64,000 nt of DNA from an uncultured Crocinitomix sp. (lineage in GTDB: Bacteria; Bacteroidota; Bacteroidia; Flavobacteriales_D; Crocinitomicaceae): assembly GCA_905478225.1 (NCBI GenBank), contig CAJQHR010000014.1, positions 17,357-81,356 on the forward strand, given 5' to 3'. Shown here one piece after another: positions 53,866 through 63,605 of the stretch; position 1 is the first letter of the stretch; each line of letters starts with the position of its first letter. Position numbers and translations under genes: made by a program. The notes beneath the pieces were generated by a model, which did no database searches, had not been told where the DNA came from, and saw only the letters and a list, made by a program, of their open reading frames with translations.

Positions 53866-54282
53866 ATGTCAATTGAAAAATTATTTGAAACAGGAGAAAG
53901 AATGCAAGACAGAAGCCATTTTAGAAATATGGTTTTAATTGCAAAAGCTGATGGTGTTATTTCTGAGCAGGAAGTTGCATTATTGCACAAAATGGGTCAA
54001 AAAATTAGCTTAAGCGAAGAGCAAGTTGAAGAGATCATTAAAGATCATAAGAAAATCGCTATCGTACCTCCTTATAGTCGTGCAGATCGTTACGAGCAAA
54101 TAATTGAATTAATTCAAATGATGCAAATTGATGGTCAAGTAGACGAAAGCGAGATGCACGTTTTAGAGCGTGTTGCAGTTGGTATTGGATTTAAAGATTT
54201 AGAAGACGTAGATGTTGAAAGCATCTTAGCTTTGATCTTAAGAGGTGAAGATACGGAAACAATGTTAGAAGAATTCCTTTAG
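53866..54282 (+). CDS. TerB-family helical protein
   Basis: The 138-residue all-helical protein has the TerB/DjlA-N pattern, with an acidic metal-binding-like helix pair in each half: AKADGVISEQEVALL and MQIDGQVDESEMHVL. TerB proteins were named for tellurite resistance but many act in membrane or chaperone functions. No other ter gene is nearby. Confidence 0.8.
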   Translation: MSIEKLFETGERMQDRSHFRNMVLIAKADGVISEQEVALLHKMGQKISLSEEQVEEIIKDHKKIAIVPPYSRADRYEQIIELIQMMQIDGQVDESEMHVLERVAVGIGFKDLEDVDVESILALILRGEDTETMLEEFL

Positions 54283-54313
54283 TCAGTAGACTTTAGTTAA
54301 TAATATTTAAAAT

Positions 54314-54349
54314 AAAAAACGTCCTGATAATTCAATCAGGACGTTTTTT
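54314..54349. terminator. bidirectional terminator
   Basis: A 15-bp perfect stem (54314-54328 with 54335-54349) has six A before and six T after. It is shared by the convergent TerB-like and T9SS cargo genes. Confidence 0.9.
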
Positions 54350-54364
54350 ATTTTCTATTAATTC

Positions 54365-55693
54365 CTATTGAATCACAAATCTTTCGTTGTTAACCCCTTC
54401 TGAATTCATAACACTCAGAATATACGTTCCGGCACTCATATTCAAATATTCAAGATTAATCATCATATTGCTTCTATCTTGAATAGTACCAGAATAAATT
54501 GTTCTTCCGTCTAAATCGTGAATTTCTACTTTACCCGAAACGACTTTTCCCATATCCAACATTACAAAACTTTCTCCCATAGCAGGATTCGGATAGACAA
54601 TAATATTGCTAATCCCTTCTTCCTCGTCTATTCCAATAGACGATATGGCATTCATGTAATATTCAAACCTGAATCCCCACCAACTATAAGCATCCAATCT
54701 ATCATTTCGCCATTCATCATCTCCCGTATGTGCTGCATAGCGCGCGTCTACTGCTGCAACGTATGAACAGTTATGTGAAAACTGATCCTCCCGATATAAA
54801 TCAAAGAAATAGCCCGTTTGTCCTAATACTGGGTAATCATAAACGGTTCTATAACTATTCGTATTTGCTTCTCCTGACGCCCCATCAAATACAAATGCGG
54901 TATCTTCTATTGTCGCCTCAAATGAAGTATGAAATTCCACGAAAGTATAAATGACCTGATCCGGTTCGGCAACAATATCTACGGGAAATGATCTCCAAAA
55001 TATTTCAGTATCAGCCTCAGTTAAAGCAAACTTATATTGTTGAATTTCTACATTATCTCCAGGATCAGAAACGCCCGTTAAACCATGATGATTTCCATGT
55101 GCGGGGTTTCCAGCGTATGATGGGCTCATCACATAGGTATCATTCGCTAATAAACCACCTGGTGACCACCAATAACTTCCATCATATGGATTTCCTTCTT
55201 CAGTTTTTTTATCCGTAATTGCTACAGTAATAATTAACGTATCATCAATATCATTGTGGTTTACACGACGGTAGATCGACGGAAAACCAATCGAATCAAT
55301 TTCATATCCATCTGCCTCTGTAAGCATACTTTCCGACAAGTCCAGATCTTCAGCAGTTGGATCAAATATTTGTCCAAAACCATGCGTAAATGAACGAAAA
55401 ACGCCTCCTGTAAATGAAACGCGCGGTAGCGAATCTGGAGAAATAACCTGTCCATAAGTAAAAAATGCATCTGGACCATACGTGTAGTTATACTGTGTCT
55501 GTTCAAAACTCACCCACCCAATTATAGCTTCACGGTCAAGCTTTGCAGCATTTAGCCGTTCGAGTGACGCATGATTTAATTCGCTTAATATCTCTGGAGA
55601 AATTTGAGCACCATCAATTGGTGTCTGATCATTTTGTCCAAACATTGAAAGGGTCAGTAAAGAAAAACAAGAAAGTATCAATATTTTTATCAT
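54365..55693 (-). CDS. secreted protein with T9SS type A sorting domain
   Basis: From the ATG at 55693 the product is 442 residues with a signal peptide (ILSCFSLLTLSMFGQ). A large domain of unknown family (about residues 20-360, GWVSFEQTQYNYTYGPDAFF, later NPAHGNHHGLTG) precedes a type A sorting domain (about 370-442: VYPNPAMGES, IHDLDGRTIYSG, ending RFVIQ). It is therefore a predicted T9SS cargo. The in-frame ATG at 55744 was rejected. Confidence 0.85.
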   Translation of the reverse strand: MIKILILSCFSLLTLSMFGQNDQTPIDGAQISPEILSELNHASLERLNAAKLDREAIIGWVSFEQTQYNYTYGPDAFFTYGQVISPDSLPRVSFTGGVFRSFTHGFGQIFDPTAEDLDLSESMLTEADGYEIDSIGFPSIYRRVNHNDIDDTLIITVAITDKKTEEGNPYDGSYWWSPGGLLANDTYVMSPSYAGNPAHGNHHGLTGVSDPGDNVEIQQYKFALTEADTEIFWRSFPVDIVAEPDQVIYTFVEFHTSFEATIEDTAFVFDGASGEANTNSYRTVYDYPVLGQTGYFFDLYREDQFSHNCSYVAAVDARYAAHTGDDEWRNDRLDAYSWWGFRFEYYMNAISSIGIDEEEGISNIIVYPNPAMGESFVMLDMGKVVSGKVEIHDLDGRTIYSGTIQDRSNMMINLEYLNMSAGTYILSVMNSEGVNNERFVIQ

Positions 55694-55784
55694 ATAACAA
55701 TATTTATGTTGCACTAAACTAATAAACTTCAACCCGAAAAACAAACTATTTTAATTCAATAAAGGTTGAAAAGTAGGAAAGAAG

Positions 55785-57734
55785 TTAGTTATCCCAACGC
55801 AGAAAGTACTTAAACATTAGCCTTAAGTCCGTTAAATAAGAATGATTTTTCGCATAGATCAAATTTAACCTAGAAATAGCGTCATCATCTAAATTATTGC
55901 CATTAACCATGAGCGCCGCGGACAGAATTCCACGCTTTATTTTTGGAAGCTTTAAGTTTGATTGATGTTGTATTGGCGCATATCCTACAAATGAGAGACT
56001 TCCCCAAAACACGCTCAGCATATTTTTAAAGAATTGTTTTTTGTGTTTGTACGCCCAAACTAAAACAGGGCTAAGCAGAATTGCAAAGAACGCTATAACT
56101 GCATCCGCCATTCGCTTGTTACGGCGATTAGCTGGCTTGTTAATTTTATTAATATCCATCACATACAAGTCTCCTTGCGAATCAATTGAATTACTTCCAA
56201 TTAAAAATGATGTTTCAGGTTGTGCGATTTTAAAATCTAATTTAGTTCCTTCCAACTGAAGCATTTTCGATATTATAGTCGCAGCAGATATATTTTTTGC
56301 ACAAAAAATAACCTCATCAATCTTTTGAATTTCGATTACTTGATCCAATTGGTTTATTGTTCCAACAAACTCCTCTTCTTCCTTTGAGTCTGTATGCGAT
56401 AAAAATACGACTGACGATACTTTGCTATTGGTTTGCTGTAGAAGTTGACTCACGCGTTCTGCTTCCAGCAAATCGCCTACAATTACAAACCTTTTATTTT
56501 TTGAACCACCAATTCTATAAGATTCGCCTGCGGTAAAATGCAAAAGTAATCGTGATATCAAATAGTATAGAATTATCCAAGCACCGCCGAGTAAAATAAT
56601 TAAGCGCGAAAATTGATACTCTTTTGAGAGTAATGCATAAATCATTAGGATAATTCCTGTTCCAATAATACCACCAACTACATTTTTCCATGGTATTACT
56701 GGTTTATCATATCCTCCTGAAAATATTTGAACCAAAAACCAAACTACCCCATAAATCGGAAGCCCGTAATTCAGCAAATTTTCGGGAATGATAATGTCCT
56801 CAAATTTTTGATATTGCCACCCAATAAAAAATAAGCCTCCCAAAACTAAAGCGTAATCAATTAACGGAATAGTCAATCGTTTAATCGCCCGATTTAACAA
56901 AGCAACTCCTGCCCTGAAATAAATAGCAAGATTGATTAGAAAGGAGTAAATACGCGCATTTTTACTTGAAAAGTGTTTCTTCGCAAAAATGATCATGGCA
57001 TTGTAAAACACAAAAACATAGTTCACACTGCTTTTTTTCGTGCTTTCACCTTTGTAATGAATAATCCGTGTTTTGGGAAAATAATAATTCTTATACCCAC
57101 CCAACACAATGCGGTAGCTCAAATCAATATCTTCCCCATACATGAAAAAGGCCTCATCTAATAAGCCCACTTTATCCAACGCTTCTTTCCGCATTAACAT
57201 AAATGCTCCCGATAAAATTTCAATCTCATGGGTTTCTTCTTTGTCCAAATAAGACAAATGATAACGTCCAAATCGTTTTGATTTTGGAAACAAACGCGAC
57301 AAACCAAAGATTTTATAAAACGCATCTTTTGGCGTGGGCAAGCCACGTTTTGACTCTGGTAAAAAATTTCCTTTACCATCTATCATTTTAACCCCAAGTC
57401 CGCCGGCATCAGGATGCGCATCCATAAATTCAACAACTTTTAAAAAGGTGTCTTCTTCAACAATAGTATCTGGATTCAACAAAAGATGATATTCTCCTTT
57501 TGCGATAAGCAGGGCTTGATTATTGGCTTTTGAAAAACCAATATTGTCTTTGTTTGCAATTAAATGTGCCTGAGGAAACTTCTCAGCAACCATGTCCAGT
57601 GATCCATCAATCGAATTATTGTCCACCACGAAAACCTCTCCCGTAACGTGCTTTAACGCTTCGAAGGTCGAGTTCAAACATTGTTCTAAAAAGAACTCAA
57701 CATTATAGTTTACGATTATAACGGATAACTTCAT
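55785..57734 (-). CDS. GT2 glycosyltransferase fused to a degenerate sugar-phosphate transferase-like domain
   Basis: The 649-residue protein begins with a family 2 glycosyltransferase (about residues 1-240: SVIIVNYNVEFFLEQCL, DNNSIDGS, LLLNPDT, GEDIDLSYR). TM helices (about 285-400), a Rossmann-like nucleotide-binding domain (about 415-520, RFVIVGDLLEAERVSQLLQQ) and a C-terminal part resembling bacterial sugar transferases (KRMADAVIAFFAILL, then SLSFVGYAP) follow. The normal transferase DELP and SLVGPRP motifs are absent or altered, so that half is probably inactive. It is followed on the minus strand only by a T9SS cargo gene 92 bases downstream. Confidence 0.8.
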   Translation of the reverse strand: MKLSVIIVNYNVEFFLEQCLNSTFEALKHVTGEVFVVDNNSIDGSLDMVAEKFPQAHLIANKDNIGFSKANNQALLIAKGEYHLLLNPDTIVEEDTFLKVVEFMDAHPDAGGLGVKMIDGKGNFLPESKRGLPTPKDAFYKIFGLSRLFPKSKRFGRYHLSYLDKEETHEIEILSGAFMLMRKEALDKVGLLDEAFFMYGEDIDLSYRIVLGGYKNYYFPKTRIIHYKGESTKKSSVNYVFVFYNAMIIFAKKHFSSKNARIYSFLINLAIYFRAGVALLNRAIKRLTIPLIDYALVLGGLFFIGWQYQKFEDIIIPENLLNYGLPIYGVVWFLVQIFSGGYDKPVIPWKNVVGGIIGTGIILMIYALLSKEYQFSRLIILLGGAWIILYYLISRLLLHFTAGESYRIGGSKNKRFVIVGDLLEAERVSQLLQQTNSKVSSVVFLSHTDSKEEEEFVGTINQLDQVIEIQKIDEVIFCAKNISAATIISKMLQLEGTKLDFKIAQPETSFLIGSNSIDSQGDLYVMDINKINKPANRRNKRMADAVIAFFAILLSPVLVWAYKHKKQFFKNMLSVFWGSLSFVGYAPIQHQSNLKLPKIKRGILSAALMVNGNNLDDDAISRLNLIYAKNHSYLTDLRLMFKYFLRWDN

Positions 57735-57741
57735 TTAGCAT

Positions 57742-59028
57742 TTATTGCTTTAGTTCTTTTTGATTGATAAGTGCAGTATGCAAACTAATTCGCCCTTTGT
57801 GTAAACGTGTCCAAATAGGTCTTATTACGCCATTATGCACAGAAATGTTTGTATAATCTCCAAAAAAGATTTTTGGATTGGGTATAAATGCACTTTCGCT
57901 GATTTTATAATTCTCGAACTTTTCTCCACCGTCCCTCGAAACGACCAAGTATACATCAGTTTTCTTGTCTTTATGATTTCGACGATCATAAAAGACACTA
58001 TACAAATAACCGTTGGTTTGATCAACGGTTAACCAAGTTAAAAATTGATGATTTTTTGATGAATCGTCGTTAATTCTTTTCGGTTCTGACCAAGTATTTC
58101 CCTTATCATTGGATTTCACAATCCAAATGTCCGTATCATCTTCGCCATTTCGTTGATCTGCCCAATTCACATAAATTGTTCCATTGTGTTCAGATGGACT
58201 TAAATCACAAACAGTTACCGGCAAGCCATTGCATCTATAAATCCCTGGAATGTCAATCACCCATCCATTGGGTTGTGATGCAACATAGGTTTCCTTTTCA
58301 AACCATGTTTTTCCATCATCCATTGAGCGGTTAAACCAAAGTGAATCATTCCGGGACCATGCGACATAAATTTCGCCGTTTGGTCCAACTGCGGGAACAG
58401 CTCCCTCGGCGGTAAGGTCATTGTCCTTACAATCTCCAGGCACATTAGATATTTGAACTGGGACACTCCAGGTTAGCCCTCCATCTTCCGTTTTAGAGAA
58501 TACAATATGACTGAAATCTTCTGGATCATCTGAATCATAACCATCAAATTGAGTCCACGTCATGTATATATGATTCGTGCGCGGATCAAGCGAAACCCAT
58601 TGTTTATCATGATATTTTCCATTGTTGATGGTATGTCCTTCCTTTCGGAATTTACCTTTTAATTTTTTTGAACGTTGGCAAACCATCCCTCCCACTAGAG
58701 GTTGTCCGTTAATATTTGAAAGGTGGAAATAATAGTATCGACCCAATGTATCAATTAACATACAAGGATCTCCATTAACGCCCCATTTAGATTTTATCGA
58801 TTTAGATTTCCAAGTTGCTCCTCCGTCTTTCGAATAGTAATAATCATTCATTACAGAACCTGCAATTATCTCATTTGTGTTTTTCGGATTGATAAAAATA
58901 GAAGGCTCTACTTGCGAATAAGGATAAGTTGCTTTTTTTGGTATTGGCAACAATACATTTTCAAATTGTCCAAATGAACTGGTCAAAAAAGCAACAAACA
59001 TGGAGAATAATAAGATTCTAATTTTCAT
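57742..59028 (-). CDS. secreted sialidase-like/BNR-repeat protein
   Basis: The 428-residue protein has a signal peptide (AFLTSSFGQ) and a six-blade sialidase-type propeller. Several Asp-box turns are visible (YYSKDGGATWKS, SKTEDGGLTWSVP, NRSMDDGKTWFEK, KSNDKGNTWSEP, VSRDGGEKF). No Arg triad typical of true sialidases could be confirmed. It lies 7 bases upstream of the glycosyltransferase-fusion gene and 56 bases downstream of the TamL gene, so the three may be one operon. Confidence 0.85.
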   Translation of the reverse strand: MKIRILLFSMFVAFLTSSFGQFENVLLPIPKKATYPYSQVEPSIFINPKNTNEIIAGSVMNDYYYSKDGGATWKSKSIKSKWGVNGDPCMLIDTLGRYYYFHLSNINGQPLVGGMVCQRSKKLKGKFRKEGHTINNGKYHDKQWVSLDPRTNHIYMTWTQFDGYDSDDPEDFSHIVFSKTEDGGLTWSVPVQISNVPGDCKDNDLTAEGAVPAVGPNGEIYVAWSRNDSLWFNRSMDDGKTWFEKETYVASQPNGWVIDIPGIYRCNGLPVTVCDLSPSEHNGTIYVNWADQRNGEDDTDIWIVKSNDKGNTWSEPKRINDDSSKNHQFLTWLTVDQTNGYLYSVFYDRRNHKDKKTDVYLVVSRDGGEKFENYKISESAFIPNPKIFFGDYTNISVHNGVIRPIWTRLHKGRISLHTALINQKELKQ

Positions 59029-59084
59029 TTCTTTTTAAGCTAATTTCCCTTTTTATAATTTATTTATTCGTTGATTTCTCAAAA

Positions 59085-61811
59085 CTAGAATGGATAACCT
59101 ATTCCAAAATTAAAACTAATGGCATGCGGAGAAATATAATTCAACGTTTTTCCGTTCGCATCCGTTTTAAAATAATCATTTTGATAACTGTTTTTTGGAG
59201 TTAACCACCATCTTTCACCAGCTGGCAAATGCGGATTATGCAGCGCAAATGAAGCATCTAAACGAACAATTAAGAAATCAAAATCGGCACGAACACCATA
59301 CCCAATTCCCAAAGCAATTTCTTTCCAAGACGAGGCCTTCAATACGGAAGGATGATCTGCGGCATAAATATTTCTTTTTAAATTCCAGATATTACCCGCA
59401 TCTACAAAAACGGCACCCTCAAGCAAAGATGTCATTTCAAAACGCCATTCAACATTTCCTTCAAACCGTGTATCCCCTATTTGGGTTACCGTTGCGTTAG
59501 GATCATTATAGGTTTTAACAGAACCCGGCGCCATTTCTTGAGAGGAAAAGGCGCGAATGTCATTGGAACCTCCTGCAAAAAATGCCTGCTCGTATGGTAA
59601 AGAGGGAGAGTTTCTGCTTGCAATTCCCATTCCTGCCATTGTTCTAAACAAAATCTTATGCTTTTTATTGATGTACCAACTGGCAACGTATTGAACATCA
59701 AACTTAAGAAACTGCGTATATGGAATGCCGAAAATATTTTTAAGACTGTCCGAATCTAATCCTACCTGCCCAAATCCCATGGCATCAAGTCCATTATAAA
59801 TGAGCGGCGTTAGCAACCATCCAGAAACATCCACACTAGCAATAATATTATGCAGATTATTATTTTTTTTGCGATTAAAATTGGTGTTGTTATAATAGTA
59901 AACGGGGCTCAATATTGTGGTTAAGTGATCTGCGTATGAATTGTCTCTTGCTGGATTATTTTGATCGATCAAACTTTGAATGAAGAAATCTTCTTTTACA
60001 AGTTTCACATAACTAATTTTGGCCAAGCCAATCTCCCATTTTTGCACTTTATCTTGCTGGAAACTCCAAGAATAACCAATTTCAGCCAACGTACGTTTAA
60101 ACTCAGGCCGGCGTTGATAGTTTACAGCAAGATCAACGGTTGTTTTAGGATAAGCGCGTTTTGAAAAATCTGAAGTGACCCCCTTAGGAAATGGAACTAG
60201 TTTGGGAAATGACAACGCAATTTTTGGTCCCCATTCGAACGTATTTAAACGCCAAGCCTTTTTCGAAACACTCCCATCAGTATCTAAGCCAACAATTAAT
60301 GGTTGCGATTCAAATCCGCCAATAAAACTAATCACTAATTTTTGTGCTCCTCCAAATAAGTTCTTGTTGGTGTATCCAAACCCTCCTGATACTCCTAAAT
60401 TACCGTTGGTATTTGTGAGCCGTGGTTCAAATAAAAAAGATTGTTTTTTAATGGGCATTAAATCATAATAAACCAACACCCACTTCCCAAAGGGTTCATC
60501 TGGATCGATTATAATTTTTGGTGTAATATTGGCGAAGACACCCAAATTTGACAAGGTACGATAACTCCGTTCTACGTAATATTCCTTATAGTATTTTGCA
60601 GAATCCTTATGGATATGTTCACGATCTATTTCTAAAAAATTCTGCTTATCCAAGAGGTAAGGGTCAATAAATGGTTTTTCATTGTAAACAAAAGTTCCTT
60701 TAGCTTCAATATGCAAGGTGTCCAACAATTGAAACCTGCCCAGATGATCTGTTTCAGGAAGCCCTAAGGCTGCGCAGCGTCGCATATACAGTCCATAATC
60801 ATTAAATGAAGCGATATCTGGATTTCTTAAGTAAAATGTGGCATGACGAATTCTGAAAACATGGTGCTTTACTTGAACATTATGCGTCACTTCTGAAGTA
60901 TCAAAAGGATCTTTTATAATCTTGGGTTTAATGAAGAAGGTAACATCCGCCTGAAGATCTCCGACAGTAGTATCCACAACAAATCCTATAAAATTTTTAT
61001 TAAAACCAAACATGGCCGTTTCATTTCTCAAGTGTTGAGAAAGTCGCTCACGTTCAGCGTTTAGCACGTCTTGGTCTAAAATATTACCTGGTATGATAAG
61101 TGGTTCTTTCGCTTTTATTAATATACCGTAATGCGTCTTTATCGTGGAATTGACCGATTTGTCAAATTTGAGTGATCGAATGATATAAGGATCGCCAGAT
61201 TTGATTGTAAAGTGAACTTCTGCTTTTCTTCTTTTTTCATTGTAAAGAATGGTGTCATTCAACTCAGCGGAGTAAAAACCTTTTTTTCGTAAATAAATTT
61301 CAATTTGTTTATCCGCCTTGGAAACTTTAGCCGTATCAAGTGCCACAGGCGGCTGTCCCATATTGTTTCGAACCCACTCGCGCCACCCTAATCGCTCGGC
61401 TTTTTCGCTAATTACTTTGTGGCGGTATAAGGAATCACCGTTTGATTCGGCTTTGTCAATGCGTTCATTGTTAATCCTATTTTCCTTTATTTTTCGCTTT
61501 TCATTTTTCTTGCGGTACTTCTCCTTTTTACGGTTTACTTGAGCGTTGTATTTACTGGTATCAATACGATTATAAAAGAAGAGTTTGAGCTTTCTGTTAG
61601 GCAAAGGCCGAATGAATTCTTCCATTTCGGAACCATTCAGATAGGCATGATCACCGACCAATTTCGTCTCTCCATCTTTTTCCTCTTCAAACTGAACTTT
61701 ATTTTTTTTTAGGAGATACCCACCTTCTGCAACGTATTTAGACTGTCGGCAACCTGCTGCAAACAGGATAACGCAAGCAATAAGCAAATATGGAAATCCC
61801 CTTGTTTTCAT
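59085..61811 (-). CDS. BamA/TamA-family outer-membrane lipoprotein (TamL-like)
   Basis: The 908-residue protein has a lipoprotein signal (VILFAAGCRQSK, Cys at 21), several POTRA-like segments (about residues 190-420) and a C-terminal Omp85 beta-barrel (about 450-908). The barrel includes the FFAGGSNDIRAFSSQEMAPGS loop and a final GIGYPF strand. A lipidated TamA-type Omp85 protein is typical of Bacteroidota (TamL) and works with TamB in moving lipid or folding outer-membrane proteins. No tamB gene was found in the window. Confidence 0.9.
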   Translation of the reverse strand: MKTRGFPYLLIACVILFAAGCRQSKYVAEGGYLLKKNKVQFEEEKDGETKLVGDHAYLNGSEMEEFIRPLPNRKLKLFFYNRIDTSKYNAQVNRKKEKYRKKNEKRKIKENRINNERIDKAESNGDSLYRHKVISEKAERLGWREWVRNNMGQPPVALDTAKVSKADKQIEIYLRKKGFYSAELNDTILYNEKRRKAEVHFTIKSGDPYIIRSLKFDKSVNSTIKTHYGILIKAKEPLIIPGNILDQDVLNAERERLSQHLRNETAMFGFNKNFIGFVVDTTVGDLQADVTFFIKPKIIKDPFDTSEVTHNVQVKHHVFRIRHATFYLRNPDIASFNDYGLYMRRCAALGLPETDHLGRFQLLDTLHIEAKGTFVYNEKPFIDPYLLDKQNFLEIDREHIHKDSAKYYKEYYVERSYRTLSNLGVFANITPKIIIDPDEPFGKWVLVYYDLMPIKKQSFLFEPRLTNTNGNLGVSGGFGYTNKNLFGGAQKLVISFIGGFESQPLIVGLDTDGSVSKKAWRLNTFEWGPKIALSFPKLVPFPKGVTSDFSKRAYPKTTVDLAVNYQRRPEFKRTLAEIGYSWSFQQDKVQKWEIGLAKISYVKLVKEDFFIQSLIDQNNPARDNSYADHLTTILSPVYYYNNTNFNRKKNNNLHNIIASVDVSGWLLTPLIYNGLDAMGFGQVGLDSDSLKNIFGIPYTQFLKFDVQYVASWYINKKHKILFRTMAGMGIASRNSPSLPYEQAFFAGGSNDIRAFSSQEMAPGSVKTYNDPNATVTQIGDTRFEGNVEWRFEMTSLLEGAVFVDAGNIWNLKRNIYAADHPSVLKASSWKEIALGIGYGVRADFDFLIVRLDASFALHNPHLPAGERWWLTPKNSYQNDYFKTDANGKTLNYISPHAISFNFGIGYPF

Positions 61812-61828
61812 TAATAAATGTAACTTTA

Positions 61829-61836
61829 CAAAAATA
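61829..61836 (-). promoter_or_regulatory. -7 box (TAnnTTTG) of TamL gene
   Basis: The minus strand reads TATTTTTG 17 bases before the ATG at 61811, within the 38-base divergent gap to the methyltransferase gene. Confidence 0.5.
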
Positions 61837-61849
61837 ACCGATTAGCGGG

Positions 61850-62596
61850 ATGTCTTTATCAAAAAACGAAATAAAATTAGTTAAATCCTTACAAATTAAA
61901 AAGTACAGAGATTTAAACAGACTCTTTGTTGTGGAAGGGGTTAAACTGGTGCAGGAATTACTTCAACAGACACATTTCAAAATTGATGGGATTTTCTACA
62001 CGAAAGATTTTGAAGAATCTATTCCCAATAACATTCATTCCTTCGAAATTACAAACAGCGAATTGGAGCGAATTTCCGGTTTAAAAAATCCAAATCGAGT
62101 ACTTGCTGTGGTTAAATATCCGACCGAACAACCTATTGATTTTACAGCTGACAATTTAGTTCTGGTATTGGATAATGTAAACGATCCTGGAAATTTAGGC
62201 ACGATAATTCGCACGGCGGATTGGTTTGGTATAAAGCAAATTATAGCTTCAGTAGCTACGGTTGATTTATTTAATCCTAAAGTTATACAAGCTTCAATGG
62301 GGGCAGTTTATCGCATTCGGTTTTACCGCACAAATCTAACCACAGCCGTACAAGAATTAAGCGAAAATGGATTCGAAGTGGTTGGGGCAGCATTGGGCGG
62401 TAAAAACTTATATCATAAGGCTTTTGCTAAAAAAATTGCATTGGTCATGGGAAGCGAATCGCATGGCATTTCTTCTGAATTAGAGCCGTTTATTTCTGAA
62501 ATGGTTTTAATCCCACAATTTGGAAAAACGGAATCGTTAAATGTGGCCATGGCTAGTGGAATTATCCTGTCACATTATAAAAGTGTACATAATTAA
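61850..62596 (+). CDS. SpoU/TrmH-family RNA 2'-O-methyltransferase
   Basis: The 248-residue SPOUT enzyme has an N-terminal substrate-binding domain (RDLNRLFVVEGVKLVQELL, about residues 18-40). The knotted SAM-binding domain has its three motifs: LDNVNDPGNLGTIIRTADWFG (about 105), VMGSESHGIS (about 203) and PQFGKTESLNVAMASGIIL (about 222). It should methylate ribose in rRNA or tRNA. The exact target cannot be read from the sequence. Confidence 0.93.
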   Translation: MSLSKNEIKLVKSLQIKKYRDLNRLFVVEGVKLVQELLQQTHFKIDGIFYTKDFEESIPNNIHSFEITNSELERISGLKNPNRVLAVVKYPTEQPIDFTADNLVLVLDNVNDPGNLGTIIRTADWFGIKQIIASVATVDLFNPKVIQASMGAVYRIRFYRTNLTTAVQELSENGFEVVGAALGGKNLYHKAFAKKIALVMGSESHGISSELEPFISEMVLIPQFGKTESLNVAMASGIILSHYKSVHN

Positions 62597-62712
62597 CACG
62601 AATTACATTTGAAGTATTGGGGCAAATTGATAAACATCAAAAATTGGTCCCTATATGAGAATTAGCAGCCCTCCCGGTGATTCAATCGTATATTATTCCC
62701 CATCCTATCAGT

Positions 62713-62720
62713 TATCTTTG
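62713..62720 (+). promoter_or_regulatory. -7 box (TAnnTTTG) of thioredoxin gene
   Basis: TATCTTTG lies 23 bases before the ATG at 62744. Confidence 0.5.
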
Positions 62721-62743
62721 TTAATTAATGTTTATTGCAAATT

Positions 62744-63044
62744 ATGTCAAAGTTTCGAAATATAATCAACGGTGAAACACCCGTATTAATCGATTTTCAT
62801 ACAGACTGGTGCGGCCCATGTAAAGCGCTAGCCCCAATTATTAAGAGAGTGAAATCAGAATTTTGGAGAAGCACTCCTAATTTTGAAAGTAGATGTCGAC
62901 AAAAACCAAAAATTAGCGGGAAAACTGGCTATAAAAGGAGTCCCAACCCTAATTTTATATAAAGCCGGAAAGCAATTATGGCGTCAATCGGGCATAGTGC
63001 CAGAAGGACAGCTGATTAGCGTCATCAAATCACACATTGATTAA
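62744..63044 (+). pseudogene. thioredoxin, frameshifted
   Basis: From ATG 62744 the frame encodes a normal thioredoxin front (PVLIDFHTDWCGPCKALAP with the WCGPC redox site), then becomes nonsense after VKSEF. One additional T in the run 62861-62864 accounts for it. Removing one T restores FGEALLILKVDVDKNQKLAGKL, the cis-proline loop GVPTLIL and the end VIKSHID at 63044, for about 99 residues. As it stands the protein lacks the second half of the fold. It is a pseudogene or a sequencing error. Confidence 0.8.
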
Positions 63045-63052
63045 TTGACAAA

Positions 63053-63597
63053 ATGCAGGGTGAATTCGAAAGTTGGAAATTTTTAGCAGGGTTAGGAATC
63101 TTTCTGTTGCCATGTTTTTCGTGGAGGAATCATTAAAAAATCTTGCTGGAAGGAGTCTAAAAATTCTACGTCAATTCACCAACACGCCTCTTAAAGGGGT
63201 TTCTGTTGGTATTGTCATCACTGCAATTCTTCAAAGTAGTTCGGTTGTTTCCTTAATGGTTCTTGCCTTTGTGGGCGCAGGAATTATTCAATTAAAAAAT
63301 GCCATTGCCATTATTTTTGGAACGAATTTAGGCACCACTTTTACGGGTTGGATTGTGGTGTGGATTGGTTTTGGAATTGACATTGAATCTTTCGCATTGC
63401 CATTAATCGCTATTGGCGGAATTGGTCTTATTCTTTTTTCAAAATTTGAAAAAATACATCAATCAGGACGTTTCCTAATGGGATTTGGATTGCTGTTCCT
63501 CGGTCTCGAATACATGAAACTGAGTATAGGAACATTAGCCGAAACTTATTGTGGTACTTCAGCTAAAATGGAACTGAATTCTTATTTTTCTAAGTGA
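63053..63597 (+). pseudogene. Na/Pi cotransporter family gene, frameshifted and truncated
   Basis: From ATG 63053 the frame gives MQGEFESWKFLAGLGIFLL and stops early. One T missing near 63107 explains this, and the other frame carries on as AMFFVEESLKNLAGRSLK, then QSSSVVSLMVLAF and GTNLGTTFTGW, the repeat signature of Na/Pi cotransporters. The product then ends at 63597, after about 180 residues, where family members have 500 or more. The stop lies 8 bases before the end of an IS6-type element, so the rest was probably lost on insertion. Confidence 0.75.
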
Positions 63598-63605
63598 TAT
63601 TTCAA

